Assembly: GCF_028618665.1 (NCBI RefSeq)
Contig: NZ_JAQITF010000004.1
Location: forward strand, 124,001 to 188,000
Direction of reading: 5' to 3'
Source of the DNA: Bartonella sp. AU16XJBT
GTDB lineage: Bacteria > Pseudomonadota > Alphaproteobacteria > Rhizobiales > Rhizobiaceae
DNA: 64,000 nt
Positions 58,830-64,000 of this stretch are shown here, in pieces. The position numbers and the translations under genes were made by a program. The notes beneath the pieces are model-generated. The model was not told the origin of the DNA. It searched no databases and worked only from the letters and a program-made list of their open reading frames with translations. How positions within the stretch are numbered: the stretch's first letter is position 1; each line of letters opens with the position of its first letter.

Positions 58830-59700
58830 TTAGTTTATGCACTTGTTGAAGTCCCCCCTGATTTGAAGAAAAGCATTCTTGTTGAAAGGGGGAAGCGCCA
58901 CCATTGAGATGCTTTGATACCAAAGCAAAATAAAAGGGCTCGAAAGAATCAAGAAGTACAGCATGTTTTAAAAAAATAATCTGAAAATAATTTGATTCTT
59001 AAAAATAGGGGCGGACAAATGATGGAAAATTTGTCCTTTTCTTGTTTTTTTGAAGTCTATTTCTTTTTTTTTAGAAGACGCGCTTTATGCTTTCATTATG
59101 TGAAAAAAAGCACGCTAGAGATAAGAAAATATTCTGCTGAATAAAGTAGAATACATCATGATTGACTGCGTAAAATGCTATGGTTTTAAGTAGGGTGATC
59201 TTTTACACATTCTGTTGTTTTTTGTAAAAGTGTATGATGAATATTTGAGGGCAAGATTTTCCCATAGAGCTTATGAAAACACTGTTGTTTCCGGCGTGGG
59301 GGGTGAAGTATGCAAGAGGCGAAAACGATTCAAGAAAAACTGGATTTTCTACCAATTGATATAGCCAATTGATATAGATTGAGAAATTTCGTTCTTTATA
59401 GGGGAGAGAGCGTGATAAAAACGTTCTTTGACGGCGTGGCGATACTCCTTTCAGGTGTGGATATTGGTATGAAAACTTGTGGTGTTTTCGTGTAAGTGCC
59501 TTGTTCATCGAGGCTTGGACATGAATCCTATGGTGTGGAGGGTACCAAGGCTATTTTCTTGAAAACAGAGAATTTACTGGAAGAACTGAGATTGTGGCCA
59601 TCATTAATGAAAGAGGTGTGAGGGGAGAGCCTGGGATCTAAAGTTTTTGTCTTTTGAAATGTGGGAAAGTAAAAAATGTTGTCTTTTAGGAGAGTAACAT
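58830..59700. other. intergenic region, no gene seen
   Basis: About 870 bp after array 2 with no supported gene. A sequence of stops in all frames; no clear repeat. Confidence 0.4.
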
Positions 59701-59715
59701 TGGATCAATAAAAAC

Positions 59716-59745
59716 AAAGGCCCCGTTTTAAAAGGGCCTTTTTAT
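59716..59745 (-). terminator. terminator of the first twin gene
   Basis: AAAGGCCC / GGGCCTTT stem, 10-nt loop, T-rich on both sides. Lies 60 bp after the 59803 stop. Confidence 0.85.
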
Positions 59746-59802
59746 TTAATTTTGCTCTGTATACAAAATGTATACAATTTTACTCTAAGAACTTTTAGTG
59801 TC

Positions 59803-60126
59803 TTATGCTTTAGTAAAAATCAGCTGTATGAAATATATAATAAGGGAGCCTAAAAAGCTAGCGAAGGCATTTAATAAATTTATTCCTTTTCCATATATAT
59901 TATCTATTAATGCTTGTTCTGATGCAGTTCTATTATTTATTTTCAGTATATTCAATGTATCCGATGGGCTCCCTACGGGTTTAAAAAACTGTAAATGCGT
60001 TTTCTCACCAGTATAAGGAGCAACAATAGGAGAGGGCTGTTTATTGACTATACGATCAGACTTTTGAATCGCAAGAGCTAAACCACTTGTAATCGCCCCC
60101 GCTATAAAAAAATATCTGATATTCAT
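59803..60126 (-). CDS. small twin membrane protein (copy 1)
   Basis: 107 residues: an N-terminal hydrophobic segment (IRYFFIAGAITSGLALAIQ), a conserved hydrophilic middle (SDRIVNKQPSPIVAPYTGEK, then THLQF, GSPSDTLNIL), and a C-terminal membrane segment (FLGSLIIYFIQLIF). No family recognised. AGGAGAAAAAAA precedes the ATG. About 75% identical in the first 65 residues to the twin at 60259, diverged at the C-terminus. Confidence 0.72.
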   Translation of the reverse strand: MNIRYFFIAGAITSGLALAIQKSDRIVNKQPSPIVAPYTGEKTHLQFFKPVGSPSDTLNILKINNRTASEQALIDNIYGKGINLLNAFASFLGSLIIYFIQLIFTKA

Positions 60127-60172
60127 AGTTTTTTTCTCCTATATTTACTTCTATAAATAAATATCGATAAAC

Positions 60173-60200
60173 AAAGGTCCTCTTTTAAAAGGGCCTTTTT
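60173..60200 (-). terminator. terminator of the second twin gene
   Basis: AAAGGTCC / GGGCCTTT stem (one G-T pair) with a 10-nt loop and a T tract. A duplicate of the terminator at 59716. Confidence 0.83.
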
Positions 60201-60258
60201 GTTTAATTTTCAATGTATACAAAATGTATATAATTTTATTTTAAGCGCTGTTTGTATT

Positions 60259-60570
60259 TTATATTTTAACAGCAATTATTTTTATAAAATATACAATAAT
60301 CAATCCTAAAAAACTAACTATTGCATTCAATAAACTTTTTGCTTTTTCATATATATTGTTTATTGATTCTTGTCTGTTATTTATTCTCAGTATATTCAAT
60401 GTATCCGAAGGGCTCCCTACGGGGTTTAAAAACTGTAAATGCGTTTTCTCACCAGTATAAGGAGCAACAATAGGAGAGGGCTGTTTATTGACTATACGAT
60501 CAGACTTTTGAATCGCAAGAGCTAAACCATTTGTGATTGCCCCTGCTACGAAAAAATATCTGATATTCAT
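60259..60570 (-). CDS. small twin membrane protein (copy 2)
   Basis: 103 residues, same layout as copy 1: IRYFFVAGAITNGLALAIQ, the conserved middle block, then a C-terminal segment (FLGLIIVYFIKIIAV). AGGAGAAAAC precedes the ATG. Upstream sequences of both twins contain the same ataaataaatatcgata text, so promoter, gene and terminator were duplicated as one ~445-bp unit. Confidence 0.72.
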   Translation of the reverse strand: MNIRYFFVAGAITNGLALAIQKSDRIVNKQPSPIVAPYTGEKTHLQFLNPVGSPSDTLNILRINNRQESINNIYEKAKSLLNAIVSFLGLIIVYFIKIIAVKI

Positions 60571-60943
60571 AGTTTTCTCCTATATTTATTTCTATAAATA
60601 AATATCGATACGGATCATATATAGATTCACTTTAAATGACTATAGTAAAAATACAACAGTCATAAAAAAGAATAAACTTTGTCTATATTTTGACAAAATT
60701 TACTCTTAATTGCCTAAATCAATTCTTTCTGATTCCATTTTTGGATATTTTAAAAAAGCTTGAAAGCTCTGTCCGGAAGTGGAATCCCGTAAGATGGGTG
60801 ACAAAAGAACTGCTAACAAAATTCTTTTTGTGCCATTGACTAAAGATTTATAAAAATGAGGGTTCATTAAAATGAGATGTGGTGAAAGTTGTGTCAACCC
60901 CGTGAAGGGAAGGGTGCGCTCTTTTTATGCTTAAATACACCCT

Positions 60944-61890
60944 CTATGAGATTGGGTACGTGCCATGAGGGTTAGGCATGTATCCCTTGAGGGGAAGGGT
61001 GCACTCTTTATGAGGGCTAGAGTGCACCCTCTATGAGATTGGATACGTGCCATGAGGGTTAGGCATGTATCCCTTGAGGGGAAGGGTGCACTCTTTATGA
61101 GGGCTAGAGTGCACCCTCTAGAGATTGGATACGTGCCATGAGGGTTAGGCACGTATCCCTTGAGGGGAAGGGTGCACTCTTTATGAGGGCTAGAGTGCAC
61201 CCTCTATGAGATTGGATACGTGCCATGAGGGTTAGGCACGTATCCCTTGAGGGGAAGGGTGCACTCTTTATGAGGGCTAGAGTGCACCCTCTAGAGATTG
61301 GGTACGTGCCATGAGGGTTAGGCATGTATCCCTTGAGGGGAAGGGTGCACTCTTTTGAAGGCAGAGTGCACCCTCTATGAGATTGGATACGTGCCATGAG
61401 AGGGTTAGGCATGTATCCCTTGAGGGGAAGGGTGCACTCTTTATGAGGGCTAGAGTGCACCCTCTAGAGATTGGATACGTGCCATGAGAGGGTTAGGCAT
61501 GTATCCCTTGAGGGGAAGGGTGCACTCTTTTGAAGGCAGAGTGCACCCTCTAGAGATTGGATACGTGCCATGAGAGGGTTAGGCATGTATCCCTTGAGGG
61601 GAAGGGTGCACTCTTTTGAAGGCAGAGTGCACCCTCTAGAGATTGGATACGTGCCATGAGGGTTAGGCATGTATCCCTTGAGAGGAAGGGTGCACTCTTT
61701 TGAAGGCAGAGTGCACCCTCTATGAGATTGGATACGTGCCATGAGGGTTAGGCATGTATCCCTTGAGGGGAAGGGTGCACTCTTTTGAAGGCAGAGTGCA
61801 CCCTCTATGAGATTGGATACGTGCCATGAGGGTTAGGCATGTATCCCTTGAGAGGAAGGGTGCACTCTTTGAAGGCAGAGCGCATCCATA
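60944..61890. repeat. 87-bp palindromic minisatellite, about 11 units
   Basis: Each unit consists of two inverted repeats: AGGGTGCACTCT / AGAGTGCACCCT around a 9-13-nt loop, and GATACGTGCC / GGCACGTATC (or GGCATGTATC) around a 10-12-nt loop. Units are 83-88 bp. Many are exactly 87 (29 codons), so the minus strand stays open over long stretches. Not a CRISPR: there are no unique spacers. Confidence 0.95.
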
Positions 61891-62479
61891 GGGAAAGGCA
61901 TATCTCATAAAAATAGAGAAAGCCCAGGAGATTCATTTTCTATTTTATCTCCACCGGTTTTTGTATTTACTATAGATATTTACTGTGTCTCCTAATATTT
62001 GAGAGGGTTATAGAGTGAGACTCACTGATCATGTCTTTATAATGAATACTGAGATCTCTATGAGAATTAAGATATTTTTGTGCTTTTTTTTTGTTTTTTT
62101 TTTGATTTTCTTAAGTCATGCAAGATTCATGAGGCATTTTCCTATAGTTTGGTTTTTGCTTGTACCAATAGCAGTGGTTTAATATTTCAATTATTTCAAC
62201 GGCTTTATGAATACCGCCCTTAAAGAATGCTGCTTTATCATAATCAACTTTTGTATTTTGGGAGGCGGATCTCGATAAGGGGAGAAGGCTGGTACAGCTA
62301 TTTTGGGTTTATCTCAGCAGAAAGAAAACACTTGTGGGAAGAATATGAGGTGCTATGCGCTTTTCTCACATTTTGCGACTCACGCTTTTGTTTCTCTAAA
62401 GGAGGAGAGTTCTCATGGAGGAATGCTTCTCATGCAAAACAGAACGCTCCAAACGGAATATGGGGGCTATCTTTTAATA
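61891..62479. other. intergenic region, no gene seen
   Basis: About 590 bp without a supported gene. Confidence 0.4.
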
Positions 62480-62720
62480 TTTCTCAATACGCGTCATATC
62501 CATTTCGCGGCTTTATCGGTGAAGGGGGATAAATCCCAAATGATATCAAACTTATTGCGCTCCCCATCTTTACGCTTCATATATAAAAGAGAAAGGCGGC
62601 ATTCATCATACATTTTGCCAGTGCTCAATGATATGAGAGGCTGTGGGGGGAGATGATCGTTCGTGATGACGGTTCTTGGAGCGTGATAGTGTTGATTAAG
62701 AGGCATTATGATTCTTTATC
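62340..62720 (-). pseudogene. degraded integrase remnant
   Basis: On the minus strand, LLYMKRKDGERNKFD matches LLLHKRKDGGAQW of other copies. Then RSVLHEKHS and ETKA*VAKCEKS-like text corresponds to RSVLREG and KQKREAMR. Start region MPLNQHY equivalent to MALMKR. Frame-broken. Confidence 0.55.
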
Positions 62721-62729
62721 ATTTTGTTT

Positions 62730-63852
62730 GAAGTGTTTTATTTTACATGAGCTCTCCTGGGGTTCTGCTGTTTGTAACGGGTAAGGGGAGGGGTTGATAA
62801 ACTCAATATAAAACAGCGTCGAAGGAAGAGAAGCTTAAGAGCGTTGGCTCTCTTAATTCTAATTCTAAGATTTTTAAGATGAGCAATAAAAAACGAATCC
62901 ATCACCCAATTGCCATGATACAAGCCTTTCAATAAAGAAAAAATATCAGCGATTCTAATATCAGTGATTCTGTTGTGTCGTAAAACAGCGTATGCTGTAA
63001 AATCCCTCGTCCTTTGTGGGGGGGTATAAAGCAGCCTGATAGGTTGAAGTGTTTTTTTTGAAGGTGTGGTGAATATTTTTAAGCGCGATAAGCGCGCTTT
63101 AAGTTTTAGGTAAATTCTATGCATGGGAAAACCAAAAGTGAATGAGAAGCCAAGAGGGATAAGAACCCAGGCTGTTTGCAGGCCCGATTGAGACTCCTCG
63201 TCCTTTGAAGGGAGGAATGTTCAGTCAATTTGACAAAAGAATGACCTATTTTGCAGGGAGATCTTATGGAAGAATATCACAAAGTTAAGAAGGTTTAAGA
63301 CAATACAGTCATAAAAAAAAGCCCTCCGCTACAAACAGAAGGCAATAACAGGAAGCTTTTCAACATTGGGTAATAAGAAATATCAAAAAAAGTAAATCTA
63401 AAAAAAATGCATTAAATACAAAAATTCACCTTTAAACAAGACTACTTCTTATAAGTAGCAGAGAATTGAAAATAGAGCAATATAAAGAATACTTTTTACA
63501 AAAAAAATTCTCTTTATGCCTTAAAAAGTCATGAATAGTTCTTTTCCATTGAATGTTTATTCTGAAATTCACTGTCAATTAAGTCTTTAAAGATGTTATG
63601 AGGCATGCAACCATACTTATGCTTCAATAAAAAAACGAACAAGCCCTTCATAGTTATGGACCAGCGTGGGGGGAGAGGCTTTGTTTTTTTAAAGGGTATG
63701 CCTCTTGATTGCCGGGGTTTTGTGAGGTTCGTGTGTCTGAGGTGTGGTGGAGATGGAGGGGGATACCATTTGGTGTGTTGCGCGGCGTGTGTGGGGAAAT
63801 TTTCCCTTGAGAGTGGGGCAACGTCGGCTGCTGCCCTGAATGGCGAGAGGGA
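62730..63852. other. intergenic region, no gene seen
   Basis: About 1.1 kb without a supported gene. Short open frames at 62738-63124 (minus) and 63605-63889 (plus) lack ribosome sites and domains. Confidence 0.4.
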
Positions 63853-63999
63853 TTATTCAGAATGTTTATGGTTTGCATATCCCCAATGAAAGGCAAGTAA
63901 GTCTAAACAATCTCGTAAATGATCGGCAAGGGAGTTTTGTTTGCGTTTTGAAGGACTTAATTCTTTGATCGCTTGGCCATAACCGATAACCCGCTCAAG
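63853..63999 (-). CDS. C-terminal end of an unidentified gene (runs off the window)
   Basis: The last 48 codons of a minus-strand frame: LERVIGYGQAIKELSPSKRK, then LADHLRDCLDLLAFHWG and YANHKHSE before TAA. Composition and codon use look genuine, and the frame is open to the window edge. I do not recognise the family. Confidence 0.5.
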   Translation of the reverse strand, partial: LERVIGYGQAIKELSPSKRKQNSLADHLRDCLDLLAFHWGYANHKHSE

Positions 64000-64000
64000 C

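Noticed and set aside
60706..60897. Small minus-strand gene
   Set aside because: A 63-residue open frame with protein-like stretches (for example SGQSFQAFLKYPKMESERID) but no ribosome site or family; could be a remnant, not reportable as a gene.
61104..61742. Minus-strand repeat proteins in the minisatellite
   Set aside because: The open frames come from 87-bp units lacking stops in one frame; there are no ribosome sites and the frame changes wherever units are 83-86 bp.
60944..61890. CRISPR array
   Set aside because: Repeats are contiguous 87-bp units with internal hairpins; there are no unique spacers of constant length and no cas genes in the window.

Overview
This window looks like a chromosomal segment of a Bartonella species (Alphaproteobacteria, Hyphomicrobiales), probably one with an expanded accessory genome. 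The support is an AT-rich sequence with sparse coding, the ftsH-glmM order, a hemin-binding-protein (Hbp) family porin, a CIRCE-controlled groESL operon, an Irr-type iron box in front of an MbfA/VIT-like transporter, and many decayed P4-type integrases. Species is not assigned.

Layout. 0-10 kb: 3' end of ftsH, glmM, two small unknown genes, a YqjE/YqjD-like pair and exbB-exbD, separated by long non-coding stretches. 8.8-17.4 kb: dut, the MbfA/VIT-like gene, a frameshifted conserved gene, a PemK/MazF-like gene, dsbB, a yqaA-like gene and tRNA-Leu(CAA). 17.4-27.5 kb: hbp, fumC and groES-groEL set among degraded integrases. 27.6-30.4 kb: a compact minus-strand cassette of a radical SAM/SPASM-type enzyme and an MFS transporter fused to a phosphotransferase-like kinase domain. 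32.2-33.4 kb: an overlapping phage-type lysis cassette (holin-like, o-spanin-like, i-spanin-like, endolysin) with no virion genes nearby. 34.1-37.7 kb: three tandem YopJ-family acetyltransferase effector genes, all with His/Glu/Cys intact. 38-43 kb: repeats, integrase remnants and one phage-like gene. 43.5-58.8 kb: two arrays of small membrane proteins built from modules called here A (two membrane segments plus a coiled-coil tail), B (one membrane segment plus a Y-x-x-x-KR motif) and, in two proteins, a C-terminal soluble domain C. I recognise no described family for these modules. 59-64 kb: a pair of twin small membrane genes, an 87-bp palindromic minisatellite, and the 3' end of an unidentified gene running off the window.

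Two themes run through the window. First, many functional genes (glmM, exbD, dut, the VIT-like gene, fumC, the 41-kb gene and the A/B/C genes) have a decayed partial copy, usually just downstream and in the same orientation. Second, at least a dozen eroded copies of one tyrosine-integrase family, with a recognisable conserved leader, lie in both orientations between genes. The core genes cover envelope biogenesis, chaperones, nucleotide hygiene and iron handling. The accessory genes (YopJ-like effectors, radical SAM cassette, lysis cassette, A/B/C arrays) are the likely host-interaction or horizontally acquired load. The best candidate for an undescribed system is the A/B/C membrane-protein array; the radical SAM/MFS-kinase cassette is second.
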